Positions 1 through 8,854 of a DNA stretch of 61,710 nt are shown here, one piece after another. The first letter of the stretch is position 1. Every line of letters starts with the position of its first letter. Below the pieces are notes generated by a model. That model ran no database searches. It was not told the DNA's origin and saw only the letters and a list, made by a program, of their open reading frames with translations. The position numbers and the translations under genes are program-made. The stretch comes from Cyanobacteria bacterium FACHB-471 (GTDB lineage: Bacteria; Cyanobacteriota; Cyanobacteriia; Elainellales; Elainellaceae), in contig JACJOC010000022.1 of the NCBI GenBank assembly GCA_014695345.1, positions 1 through 61,710 on the forward strand. Reading direction: 5' to 3'.

Positions 1-360
1 CAAAACAGTGTCATCGAAAATCAAGTATCCTGCTGCATCTGGAACAATCAGCGGTTTGACCTGCTCCCACAACAGACGAGGGGTCAGCTTTTCACTGCTC
101 AGGTAACGGTTAAGTTTCCCTTCCTCAGTGAGTGATAGGCGATCGGCTTCTGCTTTGCTGATCGTGTAGCCCAACAAATCATAAGAACCAATCTCTTGAG
201 AAGAAACTTGTGTTACTAGGGTAAACGTACTGCTCAATTTGGGTGGAGCAGTCGGTAAAGCAATTTCAACTCGATAACCCAAAAAACCTACTACAACCAG
301 CAGCGGAATGAGCAACAGCGCTACCCGTAGGGGTTTTGGTAGGGATTTCATTTGATTCAC
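1..360 (-). pseudogene. Partial chimeric ORF: membrane-anchored N-terminus joined to an IS transposase fragment
   Basis: The frame opens at a GTG at 358-360 with GAGGAG just upstream (an ATG at 349-351 is the alternative) and runs off the left edge without a stop. Residues ~12-29 form a hydrophobic membrane anchor, followed by a polar stretch to about residue 80 that I do not recognise. From about residue 83 the sequence (NRYLSSEKLTPRLLWEQ, then GYLIFDDTVL) looks like the N-terminal part of an IS701/IS4-type DDE transposase, where FDDTV carries the first catalytic aspartate. The usual first tens of residues of such transposases are missing, and there is no stop at the apparent join near position 115. 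I infer an IS insertion or deletion that fused two genes in frame. The remaining transposase lies outside the window. Confidence 0.5.
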
Positions 361-734
361 AATTTTCTCCTCTGCCCGCAAGGCTTGAAGACTGCTTCAG
401 CCATATCTTTAAAGTCACAACTAGCAACACGGTAGTTTTGGTGACTGGGATAAACTTCGGTCGAAAGAAAGAATTTACAGCCATTTTCGACTGGGTAAGC
501 CATAGCGTAGGGGCCGTTCGCGAACGGCCCCCACAGGGATATGTGGTTTATCCAAGTAGAAATTGCTGTAATTGCCTTCCCGCCCCAAAATTTTCCTGGC
601 AAAAATAGTGTTGTAGCAACACTCTGATGATGGGTAAGAGTGACTAAAACCTTCTAATCTTCTGCAAAGACAACACGCTCGTACAGTTTCACCCGTAAAG
701 TCTATAGTGTGGAGATGAGCTCTCTCCTAGAAAC
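361..734. other. Intergenic region with one dispersed palindromic repeat
   Basis: This gap separates the leftward chimeric frame from the rightward kinase gene and must hold the promoters of both. I see no convincing gene. The only clear structure is the palindromic repeat at 497-567. Short open frames here lack family resemblance and overlap one another on both strands. Confidence 0.5.
497..567. repeat. Dispersed palindromic repeat, family 1, copy A
   Basis: A perfect 22-bp palindrome lies at 510-531 (core CCGTTCGCGAACGG), inside a 71-bp unit that recurs at 45955-46025 with 62 of 71 positions identical. Two of the nine differences (C515 and G526) are paired changes that preserve the palindrome in the other copy. 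This fits a non-autonomous repeat of the kind scattered through cyanobacterial genomes. No ORF fits inside it. Confidence 0.8.
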
Positions 735-2597
735 ATGCTTATGCTTGACCTGCTCAAAGAGCTTTTTAGTTCAGGAAGCTTCATTCCTCACGGGCATTGT
801 TTTTTGTGGCGACCTGGATTAGTTTGGCTTCACATCGTATCCGACACAACGATCGCCCTCGCTTACTATTCCATTTCCTTAACGCTGGCTAGTTTCATTC
901 AACGCCGAAAGGATTTACCCTTCAACTGGGTCTTTATTTTATTTGCAGCATTCATTACTGCCTGCGGCACTTCTCATTTGATGTCAGTTTGGACGCTTTG
1001 GCATCCAACCTACTGGCTCTCGGGTGGGGTCAAAGCAATCACAGCCGTTGTGTCTTTAAGTACCGCGATCGCACTTTTTTCATTGGTACCCAAAGCATTA
1101 GCGATTCCCAGTTCGCTAGATCTTGAAGTGGCAAACTGGGCGCTGCAACAAGAAATTATAGAGCGTCAAAAAGTTGAAAGAGAACTCACCTATACCAAAG
1201 ATTTACGAGAGGCAGTTTTTAACGAATCTGCAGACGCTTTATTTTTAGTTGATCCGCAGACGCTACACACCGTAGATTGCAATCGACGGGCAGTAGAACT
1301 GTTTCAAGCAACTGACAAAGCCGAGCTAATTGGTATCGAGGGGCATACTTTGCAGCGATACCAATTTTCTACTGATGAGTTAGAGGCGATCGTCTCCCAA
1401 ATTCAGTCAGCAGGGTTTTGGAGCCAGGAACTTGAGTATGTAACCTGCAAAGGAAACTTTTTTTGGGGCAATATTGCAGCCAAACCGATTGCCGTTGCTG
1501 AACGCACCTTTAATTTAGTGCGAGTCACGGATATTACTGAACGTAAGCACATCGAAGCTGAGCGTGAGCAAGCCGAACAAGCCCTAAAAATTAGCGGAGC
1601 CCGTTATCGTGGCATTGTAGAAGACCAGACAGAATTGATTGCTCGTTTTCTAGCAAACGGTGACATTGTGTTTGTGAATGAATCCTACTGTCGCTACTTT
1701 GGAGTCCAGTCAGAGAAAGTGATTGGCAGAAGCTATGAACCAGTGATTTTTGAAGAGGATCGAGAAGCCGTTGTCCAACTCATTGCTTCAATCAGCCCAG
1801 AAAATCCTGTGGTGATGATTGAAAATCGGGTAGTTATCGATGGTGAAATTCGCTGGACGCAATGGAACAATCGAATGCTGTTTGACGAGCAGGGAAAATT
1901 TGTTGAGTTTCAATCCGTTGGGCGAGACGTGACTAACCTCAAACACACCGAAGAGCGCCTTCAAGCGTCTCTAAAAGAGAAAGAGGTGCTACTAAAAGAA
2001 ATTCACCATCGAGTTAAGAATAATTTGCAAATTGTCTATAGCTTGCTACGGTTGCAGCGCCGAAAACTAAAGGATCAGCTAGCCGCCAATGCTTTACTTG
2101 AAAGCCAAAGTCGGATTGAGTCGATTGCCCTGATCCATGAAAAGCTTTATCAGTCTGAAGACCTGTCCCACATCAACTTAGCAGAGTACATTCCCAGTCT
2201 AGTTACAAACCTTTTTAGTACTTACAACCTTAGCCACACGCAGATTGCATTGCGAACCGAGATTGAACCAATCTTCTTAGATATTGATAAAGCAATTCGC
2301 TGCGGATTAATTATCAATGAGCTATTGAGCAATTCTCTTAAATACGCGTTTCCTGATAGGAATCAGAACAATCTATCGATACACTTACAGCTTTTTACAA
2401 TTTCTACAGGAGCAGAAAAATCAACCATTCAGTTGAATATGAAAGACAATGGGGTAGGGATTCCAGATCATATCGATTTTTCTCGACCTGAAACGTTAGG
2501 TTTACAGCTTGTTCAAGGTTTTGTAGGGCAGTTGAAGGGAACCCTGGAAATGCAGCGGCAGGGTGGTACGGAGTTCCGGGTTCTATTTCCAGGGTAG
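735..2597 (+). CDS. Ethylene-receptor-like (ETR1/SynEtr1-type) sensor histidine kinase
   Basis: This 620-aa membrane sensor has an N-terminal three-helix ethylene-binding-like domain (residues ~30-120). In it, [10 protein letters not shown] supplies Cys77 and His81, matching the copper ligands Cys65 and His69 of plant ETR1. Asp37 and Tyr44 sit where ETR1 has Asp25 and Tyr32. Two PAS domains follow (~150-270 and ~285-405). A HisKA_2-type phosphoacceptor box, [13 protein letters not shown], carries His424/His425, and a HATPase domain has the N-box [12 protein letters not shown] and G-box DNGVGI. The start is at the first of two close ATGs (735 or 741). The stop lies 5 nt before the downstream REC-PAS-kinase gene, so the two are probably co-transcribed. 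Related cyanobacterial proteins sense ethylene and/or UV light. The ligand here is inferred from conserved residues only. Confidence 0.9.
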   Translation: MLMLDLLKELFSSGSFIPHGHCFLWRPGLVWLHIVSDTTIALAYYSISLTLASFIQRRKDLPFNWVFILFAAFITACGTSHLMSVWTLWHPTYWLSGGVKAITAVVSLSTAIALFSLVPKALAIPSSLDLEVANWALQQEIIERQKVERELTYTKDLREAVFNESADALFLVDPQTLHTVDCNRRAVELFQATDKAELIGIEGHTLQRYQFSTDELEAIVSQIQSAGFWSQELEYVTCKGNFFWGNIAAKPIAVAERTFNLVRVTDITERKHIEAEREQAEQALKISGARYRGIVEDQTELIARFLANGDIVFVNESYCRYFGVQSEKVIGRSYEPVIFEEDREAVVQLIASISPENPVVMIENRVVIDGEIRWTQWNNRMLFDEQGKFVEFQSVGRDVTNLKHTEERLQASLKEKEVLLKEIHHRVKNNLQIVYSLLRLQRRKLKDQLAANALLESQSRIESIALIHEKLYQSEDLSHINLAEYIPSLVTNLFSTYNLSHTQIALRTEIEPIFLDIDKAIRCGLIINELLSNSLKYAFPDRNQNNLSIHLQLFTISTGAEKSTIQLNMKDNGVGIPDHIDFSRPETLGLQLVQGFVGQLKGTLEMQRQGGTEFRVLFPG

Positions 2598-2602
2598 GTG
2601 CA

Positions 2603-4189
2603 ATGATGAATGATGCAAATGTACCCTCCTCGGCTTCGGCGCGGGTACTCATTGTTGAGGATGAATGGGTTGTGGCGATCGACGTGAGAGATTGCCTGGA
2701 AGAATTGGGCTACACAGTAGTGGCGATCGCTGCTTCGGGTGAGGAAGCCATTATCAAAGCCAGAGAGCTGAAGCCAGATGTTGTGCTGATGGACATCCGC
2801 CTAGAGGGAGAGATGGATGGAACTCAGGCAGCCCAAGCAATCTGGCAAGAACTCCAAATTCCCATCATCTACGCCACCGGGTATTCAGATCGCGCCACCG
2901 TTGATCGCGCCACCGATACCGAACCGTTTGGTTATATTATCAAGCCGATTAAAGAGCGCGATCTGTACATTGCAATTAAAACTGCACTACAACGGTATGG
3001 ACGGGAAGCTCAACTCAGGGAACAGCAAGAATGGGCAGCCACAATTCTAAAAGCGATCGGAGACGGAGTCATTGTCACCGATGCTGAAGGACGAGTGAAG
3101 TTCCTTAACCTCGTCGCAGAATCATTGACGGGATGGCAGTTTCAGGAAGCGATCGATCGCCCCTTAACAGAGGTGTTTCCCCTGATACATCACCAGACGC
3201 AGGTTCCCCTAAGCGATCCGCTGATGGAGGTGTTGCAAACGGGGACAGTTACCTACCTAGTAAACCCAATTTTGTTGGTCACCAAAGACGGCAGACAAGT
3301 GCCAATCGCAGACAGTGCTGCCCCAATCAGAGACAGTGCAGGAAACATCACAGGGACCGTCATGGTTTTCCGGGAGGTGATGGAGCAAAAGCCCTCCGAA
3401 GAAAGATCCTTCTCGCTGCTGCGAGCGCAATTGTTAGAACAGCAAATAGAGGAACTTCAGCGCTTATCTCAGTATAAAGATGACTTTTTAAGCACGGTTT
3501 CCCATGAGTTGCGATCGCCCTTAGCCAATATCAAAATGTCGATTCATCTATTGGAGATGAACTTAGATCGACGCAATCTTTTAACCTCAGAAGCAGAAGT
3601 AGATGCCCAATCACAACGAGTTGGACAATACCTGAACATCCTACGGGAGCAGTGTGATCAGGAACTCGATTTGGTCAACGACCTGCTGGAACTACAGCGT
3701 TTAGAAGCAGATAGGGCTCCCATTGATTTAGTCCCAATTGAGGTGGTGGAATGGCTTTCTAACATTGCAGCCGTGTATCAAGAGCGTGCCCAAGAGCGGC
3801 AGCAAAGGCTACAAGTCTTTCTACCTTCTACACTGCCACCGCTCGTTTCAGATATCGCAATTTTGACGCACATTGTGCGAGAGCTACTGACTAATGCTTG
3901 CAAATATACACCACCCGGAGAAGCGATCGGGATCAACGCCCAGCAGGTCGGCGAGCAACTGCAATTGATAGTGAGCAATTCTGGCGTCGAAATTCCAGCA
4001 GAAGAACTGCCTCGCATTTTTGACAAGTTCTACCGGGTATCGGGAAGCGATCGCTGGAACCAAGGCGGTACGGGTTTAGGACTGGCACTGATCAAAAAAC
4101 AAGTAACGTATTTGGGCGGCTCAATTCGAGCAGAGAGTAGCGCTAATGAAGTGCGCTTTGTGATTGAGCTACCTTCTAATGCTAATTAG
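2603..4189 (+). CDS. Response-regulator/PAS/histidine kinase hybrid
   Basis: This 528-aa cytoplasmic protein has no membrane segment. The order is a REC domain (residues ~14-130, phosphoacceptor Asp64 in VVLMDIRLEG, late Lys in FGYIIKPIKE), a PAS domain (~145-260), a HisKA dimerisation domain with His301 in FLSTVSHELRSPLANIK, and a HATPase_c domain with N-box ELLTNACKYT and G-box GGTGLGLALI. A receiver placed before a kinase suggests that phosphotransfer from the upstream ethylene-receptor-like kinase sets this kinase's activity. That is inference from the 5-nt spacing and domain order. The start is one of two adjacent ATGs (2603/2606). No DNA-binding output domain is present, so a further response regulator elsewhere must be the final target. 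Confidence 0.88.
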   Translation: MMNDANVPSSASARVLIVEDEWVVAIDVRDCLEELGYTVVAIAASGEEAIIKARELKPDVVLMDIRLEGEMDGTQAAQAIWQELQIPIIYATGYSDRATVDRATDTEPFGYIIKPIKERDLYIAIKTALQRYGREAQLREQQEWAATILKAIGDGVIVTDAEGRVKFLNLVAESLTGWQFQEAIDRPLTEVFPLIHHQTQVPLSDPLMEVLQTGTVTYLVNPILLVTKDGRQVPIADSAAPIRDSAGNITGTVMVFREVMEQKPSEERSFSLLRAQLLEQQIEELQRLSQYKDDFLSTVSHELRSPLANIKMSIHLLEMNLDRRNLLTSEAEVDAQSQRVGQYLNILREQCDQELDLVNDLLELQRLEADRAPIDLVPIEVVEWLSNIAAVYQERAQERQQRLQVFLPSTLPPLVSDIAILTHIVRELLTNACKYTPPGEAIGINAQQVGEQLQLIVSNSGVEIPAEELPRIFDKFYRVSGSDRWNQGGTGLGLALIKKQVTYLGGSIRAESSANEVRFVIELPSNAN

Positions 4190-4288
4190 TATCAGTCCCA
4201 CCTAGAAACAGCAGCAGTCCGACCGACTTTTGCATAAAAGGCTGAAAATTTAGGAATTCAAGGAAGCAAAATACGGCGTTCCGACAAC

Positions 4289-4684
4289 TCACGAGCCATC
4301 ATTGAGTAAGCCCAATTTTGTCACTTTCTGGAATGCATCTTCCGTCCTCATCCCTTGCTTCATTGCAACCTGCATAAGCGCGATAACCGATGATCGGATG
4401 CCGGTATCGCAGTGAACAAGCATCGGTTTAGGCAGGTCAGAAATTTGTTGAATGAGCCGCAACGCTGCCTCAGGAGTTAAATGACTCGACTGAATTGGAT
4501 AATTAACGTAGCATAATCCTAATTGCTCTATTTGAATCTGTTCGTCATTCCAAAACCCTGCCTCATCAGGCGATCGCAGATTGACGACCGAGCGATAACC
4601 TTCTTCAACTAACTGGGGTAGCTTATCGGGTGCAGGTTGTCCGGCGATCGCCAAATCATTTGTAATCTTCCTGACCATGTTCAT
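4289..4684 (-). CDS. DUF442 / beta-lactamase-hydrolase-like phosphatase family protein
   Basis: This 131-aa protein is about the size of a single DUF442-type phosphatase domain, a relative of the dual-specificity phosphatases. The catalytic loop is LVHCDTGIRSS, with Cys followed by Arg after four residues. That spacing is usual in this family, as opposed to the CX5R of classical tyrosine phosphatases. The N-terminal ITNDLAIAGQPAP and the segment SVVNLRSPDEAGF are also typical. The start is one of two Met codons (residues 1 and 3). It is transcribed toward the end of the hybrid kinase gene, and a terminator at 4858-4888 separates it from the polysaccharide genes, so it is probably a single-gene unit. 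The substrate is unknown. Confidence 0.8.
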   Translation of the reverse strand: MNMVRKITNDLAIAGQPAPDKLPQLVEEGYRSVVNLRSPDEAGFWNDEQIQIEQLGLCYVNYPIQSSHLTPEAALRLIQQISDLPKPMLVHCDTGIRSSVIALMQVAMKQGMRTEDAFQKVTKLGLLNDGS

Positions 4685-4857
4685 CCGCTTTTCTCCCAGA
4701 CATCAATGATGGATCCAAGCAACCCCACCATCCCAGCGGAGATTTCACTTTGGCTTCTCACCAATTAATTGTTTTAATAAGGCTGAATACCTTGATGCTA
4801 GAAGAAGAATTTGAGGAACTTGTGAAGATATATCATGCTAGACGTTGAAATCAAGAC

Positions 4858-4888
4858 AAAAGGGAGAAAAGCAAAGCTTTTCTCCCTT
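4858..4888 (-). terminator. Rho-independent terminator after the polysaccharide polymerase gene
   Basis: A near-perfect stem (AAAGGGAGAAAAG paired with CTTTTCTCCCTTT, short CAAAG loop) lies 40 nt past the stop of the leftward gene ending at 4929. Read on the minus strand it ends in a short T stretch. Confidence 0.8.
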
Positions 4889-4928
4889 TTGCTATCGCAA
4901 CCTCATGGCTACGACTATAATCTGAGCG

Positions 4929-6323
4929 TCAAATCGCTTCGATCGGTCCATCTGTGCTGTACATGATCTGACGAGCCGAGATTTGGCGCGATCGCCGTTC
5001 AATTCGGTGTTCCTGCCAGCGTAAGCCAATCACAGCCATCATCGTTAACATATACCCAGGCTCTTCTAGCTGAGTAAAAATGAAACCATTGATTAGCACA
5101 GTAAGCAAAATAAACTTACAGAAATCATCGATGCAAATTCGCTGCCAAATGATTGAAACAATGTAGAGATAGGCAGCCAATCCTAGAAAACCAGTATCTC
5201 CCCAAATACCTGCCCAGCCCCACAGTGGCGAGAAGAAGCTGGAATCTAGATAATATCCGCGCCAAGTTGCCCAGACGGCCTGGCTAGCTGGATGAATAGT
5301 GCCACCTAGTGGCATTAATAGATATCCATAGTCTATCAACATCCAGCCGCCCAACCGCCCGATAGTGTGCCCTGGTCCAAGTCCAAAAAACCAGTTCAGG
5401 AATGAGGTGTAATAGGACGGAATGATCCGAAATGGGCCTGACTTGAGTACCGTTGCATCTCCGTCTGGACCGTAAATTTCGGGTCTAATCCAGGTTTTGA
5501 AGGCTCTAAACTCGTATAGGTTTTGGATACACCAGTATAGGATATAGCCAATTACAGCAGCAGCGATCACATACTGGAGCGTAACTCTGATGTCTTTTAC
5601 ACTCAACAAAATCAGGATAACCCAGGCCAGTAGAAAGACCATCAATACTTGCTTTGCATCGGCAGATACCAGCAGAAAAAAGGCAACCAAAACAATCGCA
5701 GACCGAAGCCAAATTGGAACAGACTTGGCACTGATAAAGTAATACAGACCGAAGGACATGTAAACGAAAGCAGAGACAACATGTCCGCCTCCTGAAACAT
5801 AGAAGACTCCTTGAATGTTGTCTTCTCGGGTTAAGTCAGCTTGAAGCTCAAGAATTCTGAGATCCAGCAGAATCTTTTGCCCCATTGCTAATATCAAATG
5901 AGTCAGGGCAAACCCCAACATCCAGCGTCGAAAGCGCTGAAAGCTCTCTGCCGAAAATGGGACAGAAATGATTGCTAGCAGCAGGATATACCCTTCAACC
6001 AGCAATAGGTAGCCGACAAATACATTAATTAGCCCAGCTTCGTTTAGCAGAGCGCTGGCAGTCATAATAGCCAGAAAAATGAGCAGCCCGACTAAAAGCG
6101 CTACCGTAGCTGCAACCTGCCTCCGATCTTTTGCTCGGGCTGTGATAATCACGTAAATGCAGGCCGGTGGAACAACTGCAAAGTGAAGGAAGTTAACTGG
6201 TGCAGGCGCACCCACTGCTTCAAGAATTCGAGGAAAAAAGGCAGTCGCAAAGGCAATCAGCAGTAAAACGGAATTTTGCACATACCCTTTTCTTTTCTGG
6301 TAAATCCCTGCTTCTACAGTCAT
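4929..6323 (-). CDS. Wzy/O-antigen-ligase-like polysaccharide polymerase
   Basis: This 464-aa protein is almost entirely hydrophobic, with about 11-12 predicted membrane helices beginning at residue ~17. A larger polar loop (about residues 270-360) contains FGLGPGHTIGRLGG and several Tyr/Trp residues. This layout is typical of O-antigen ligases and Wzy polymerases. Such proteins join lipid-linked repeat units or transfer chains on the periplasmic face of the inner membrane. Sequence alone does not tell polymerase from ligase. The gene is the last of a leftward run of glycosyltransferase genes and is followed by a strong terminator, which supports a role in polymerising the exopolysaccharide made by this locus. 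Confidence 0.8.
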   Translation of the reverse strand: MTVEAGIYQKRKGYVQNSVLLLIAFATAFFPRILEAVGAPAPVNFLHFAVVPPACIYVIITARAKDRRQVAATVALLVGLLIFLAIMTASALLNEAGLINVFVGYLLLVEGYILLLAIISVPFSAESFQRFRRWMLGFALTHLILAMGQKILLDLRILELQADLTREDNIQGVFYVSGGGHVVSAFVYMSFGLYYFISAKSVPIWLRSAIVLVAFFLLVSADAKQVLMVFLLAWVILILLSVKDIRVTLQYVIAAAVIGYILYWCIQNLYEFRAFKTWIRPEIYGPDGDATVLKSGPFRIIPSYYTSFLNWFFGLGPGHTIGRLGGWMLIDYGYLLMPLGGTIHPASQAVWATWRGYYLDSSFFSPLWGWAGIWGDTGFLGLAAYLYIVSIIWQRICIDDFCKFILLTVLINGFIFTQLEEPGYMLTMMAVIGLRWQEHRIERRSRQISARQIMYSTDGPIEAI

Positions 6324-6418
6324 CTATCTTCCTCTGCACACAGATTGTTGCAAGCGATGACGCGATCGCCCCTATTCAGCAATTCATAATTCTCAACCTT
6401 GCTCCGGACTTTCAAGGT

Positions 6419-7588
6419 TTAGGCGGCGATCGCCTGAGCTTTAGAGTAAATTTCCAGCAGTGTTTCGTAATTTTTTTGAGCAGTATACTTTGCCTCAAAT
6501 TCGGCGCGTGCCTCCTGCCGCATTTGAGCAAGTTGGGCTGGATTTGCCAAAACCCATTCGATCTGAGCCGCTAGATCGGCAGCATCACCAGGACGGAAGT
6601 GTAAACCTGTGCGTCCTGCATCGACTAGTTCGGCGATCGCTCCAATCTTTGCCGCGATCACTGGAGTTCCCTTCGCAAATGCCTCAACTGCAACTCGCCC
6701 AAACGTCTCATACCACTTCGAGGGAAACACCAGCACGGTTGCTTCTCCCATCAGGGCGTGAACCTCTGCCATTGGTTTGCGTCCCAGCCATTCCACCTGG
6801 GGCAAGCGCTTTGTTGCTTCCACGACCTGATCAACCAGCGGACCATCTCCCACAATTTTGAGCGGCAGCTTTGTCCCAAGTCGTTCCCAGGCTTCCAAAA
6901 GCGTATCTAGCCCCTTCTCAACCGAGAGCCGTCCGACAAACAGCGCATAGTTTCCCTGACCCGACCCAACGCCCGGATCGGGATTGACAAAATTGGGCTT
7001 CACCACGATCTTCTCAGCCGGAAGACCACCCTCAATGAATTTCTGGCGGGCAAACTCTGTCAGCGCAATGTACAGATCTACTGCTTGCGTCCAGGTTTTC
7101 ATCGCCCGGTGAGCCGTTAGCATTGTAGCAACACCACCACTCGCAACCACACTGCCTCGGTAGCAGCCATGCATCACGCCTGCATAGGGAATGGGTTTTC
7201 CTAAACAGTCTTCACACACTTTCCCTTCTCGGAAAAACAGAGCATTGGGGCAAAGTAGGCGATAGTTGTGCAAAGTTTGGATCACCGGAACCCCCTCGGC
7301 TCTGGCAGCGTAGTAAACCGATGGAGAGATCAGAGGAAAAAAGTTCTGTACGTGAACCACATCACAGTCCGTTTCTGCCAGTTTTTTTCTCACGGCTTGA
7401 TAGGTTTCTCCTGACCAGATGGTGGCTGCCATCATGCGGAGTTTGCCAATCGCTGCAACGCGATCGTTGTTCTCCTCATAGACCTCTACGGGATGCCCCA
7501 TCTGTTGCAGCAAACTCACTTCGGCTTCGTAACACTCATCTTCGCCACCGCGAATCTGATAGCGATTGTGAACAGTCATGATTCGCAT
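6419..7588 (-). CDS. GT4-family glycosyltransferase
   Basis: This is a GT-B fold glycosyltransferase of about 389 aa. The N-terminus MRIMTVHNRYQIRGGEDECY fits the acceptor-side domain. The C-terminal nucleotide-sugar domain has VGRLSVEKGLDTLLEAW, KIVGDGPL and the EX7E motif (ETFGRVAVE) followed by GTPVIAAKIGAIAELV. I chose the ATG at 7588 because a frame opening at 7621 would add 11 residues that do not fit the family. Four cysteines near residues 125-145 (CEDCLGKP, then GC) resemble a metal or disulphide cluster found in a subset of GT4 enzymes. It is 33 nt after the preceding glycosyltransferase gene, in the same operon. Donor and acceptor are unknown. Confidence 0.87.
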   Translation of the reverse strand: MRIMTVHNRYQIRGGEDECYEAEVSLLQQMGHPVEVYEENNDRVAAIGKLRMMAATIWSGETYQAVRKKLAETDCDVVHVQNFFPLISPSVYYAARAEGVPVIQTLHNYRLLCPNALFFREGKVCEDCLGKPIPYAGVMHGCYRGSVVASGGVATMLTAHRAMKTWTQAVDLYIALTEFARQKFIEGGLPAEKIVVKPNFVNPDPGVGSGQGNYALFVGRLSVEKGLDTLLEAWERLGTKLPLKIVGDGPLVDQVVEATKRLPQVEWLGRKPMAEVHALMGEATVLVFPSKWYETFGRVAVEAFAKGTPVIAAKIGAIAELVDAGRTGLHFRPGDAADLAAQIEWVLANPAQLAQMRQEARAEFEAKYTAQKNYETLLEIYSKAQAIAA

Positions 7589-7621
7589 GAGCGCCGTCTC
7601 TCTTGGTATGAATGTCATCAA

Positions 7622-8854
7622 CTACGCGCCTTTGGATACCGTCTCCGCGTAAATTTGAGCCATGTGTTCGCCTCTGGCTCGCCAACTTAGAGTTTCGCGG
7701 ACTAGCTGTTGCCCCACCTGCGCCATCCGGTTGCGAAGTTCTGCATCCTGAGCAATCTGGGTCATTGCCACAGCCAAATCATTCACTGCCTGATCGGGAT
7801 TGTGTGCTGGAATTCTTAGACCCGCATCTTTAGAAACCAATACGGCTGGCCCCGATAGATCCAGGCAAATCACCGGACGACCTGCGGCCATTGACTCTAG
7901 ACAAACCCAGCCACCAGAGTCATGTAGGCTGGGATGTACCAGTGCATGACAGTCTTCTAGCTTGCCGAGGGTTTGTTCACGGGGAAGTCCGCCCCAAAAT
8001 TTCATTCGCTGAGCAATGCCTAGCTCTTGGGCAAGAGTTTCCAGAGATTGTCGTTCAGGTCCGTCGCCAATTACCCAATATTCCGCGTCGGGTAGGTTTG
8101 CTTTGGCGAAGGCACGTAGCCCCAGGTGAAAGCCTTTCCAGTGCAGCAGCCTGCCCATGCTGATAAACCGAACAGGGGAGTCACTGGCTGGTTTGCATTG
8201 CGCTAGGCGGGCAATGTCAGCTTCGGGCAAACCGATCGCAGGCATGATTTGCACGTGATCAACACCCATCTTGTAAAGCTGCTGGGCGGTGTCTTCAGTG
8301 GTGGCTTGAATGATAGCGCTGCGTCTAGCCGTGAGCCGGACAAACGGATCAAGCTCACCCGCAACCCGAAATAGGTCGCGAGCAATTTCGTATAGCTTGG
8401 CGCGAGGGCTAAAGTCTTGCCAAAATGCTTTGGGTGCCACTTCTCCACCCGCAACGGGACCCCAGACAAAGGGAATGGGCAGCAAAGAGAGGAAACTGGG
8501 ACTAGAATGTTTGGCAAAGGTAACATGGTGAACCAGGTCAAAGCCAATTTCCTGGTGCAACCGTCGCGCCTCGAAGTAGGCTTGGATTTGCCAGAGATAG
8601 TGGTGAAGCTGCATCGCGCCTGCTTGCCCCCAGCGCAAACTATCCTTCCAAAACGGCAGCGTGAAGTAGACAAAGTGGAGATTGGGCACTGGGTTGCGGG
8701 CTAGCTCTGCCTCGATCGCCTCTCGGCTTTCATCGGGACGGGTCAGTACCCAAACTTCGTGATATCGGGCGGCTTCTCGTACCGTGTTCCAGCCGATTCC
8801 TGGTTCTGACCCTTTGCCGGGTTCACAGGAGTAGGCAGACATCAAAATTTTCAT
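7622..8854 (-). CDS. GT4-family glycosyltransferase
   Basis: This 410-aa GT-B glycosyltransferase starts MKILMSAYSCEPGKGSEPGI, the glycine-rich loop typical of GT4. The C-terminal half has ISMGRLLHWKGFHLGLRAF, WVIGDGPERQSLE and the catalytic region SLHDSGGWVCLESMAAGRPV, where Asp replaces the first Glu of the usual EX7E. Its ATG overlaps the stop of the upstream gene by 4 nt, so translation is probably coupled. It acts at the cytoplasmic face of the membrane on a lipid-linked acceptor, as inferred from context. Confidence 0.87.
   Translation of the reverse strand: MKILMSAYSCEPGKGSEPGIGWNTVREAARYHEVWVLTRPDESREAIEAELARNPVPNLHFVYFTLPFWKDSLRWGQAGAMQLHHYLWQIQAYFEARRLHQEIGFDLVHHVTFAKHSSPSFLSLLPIPFVWGPVAGGEVAPKAFWQDFSPRAKLYEIARDLFRVAGELDPFVRLTARRSAIIQATTEDTAQQLYKMGVDHVQIMPAIGLPEADIARLAQCKPASDSPVRFISMGRLLHWKGFHLGLRAFAKANLPDAEYWVIGDGPERQSLETLAQELGIAQRMKFWGGLPREQTLGKLEDCHALVHPSLHDSGGWVCLESMAAGRPVICLDLSGPAVLVSKDAGLRIPAHNPDQAVNDLAVAMTQIAQDAELRNRMAQVGQQLVRETLSWRARGEHMAQIYAETVSKGA

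Noticed and set aside
8203-8673. Minus-strand frame of 156 codons overlapping a glycosyltransferase gene
   Set aside because: It lies wholly inside the GT4 gene at 7622-8854 in another frame and has no family resemblance.
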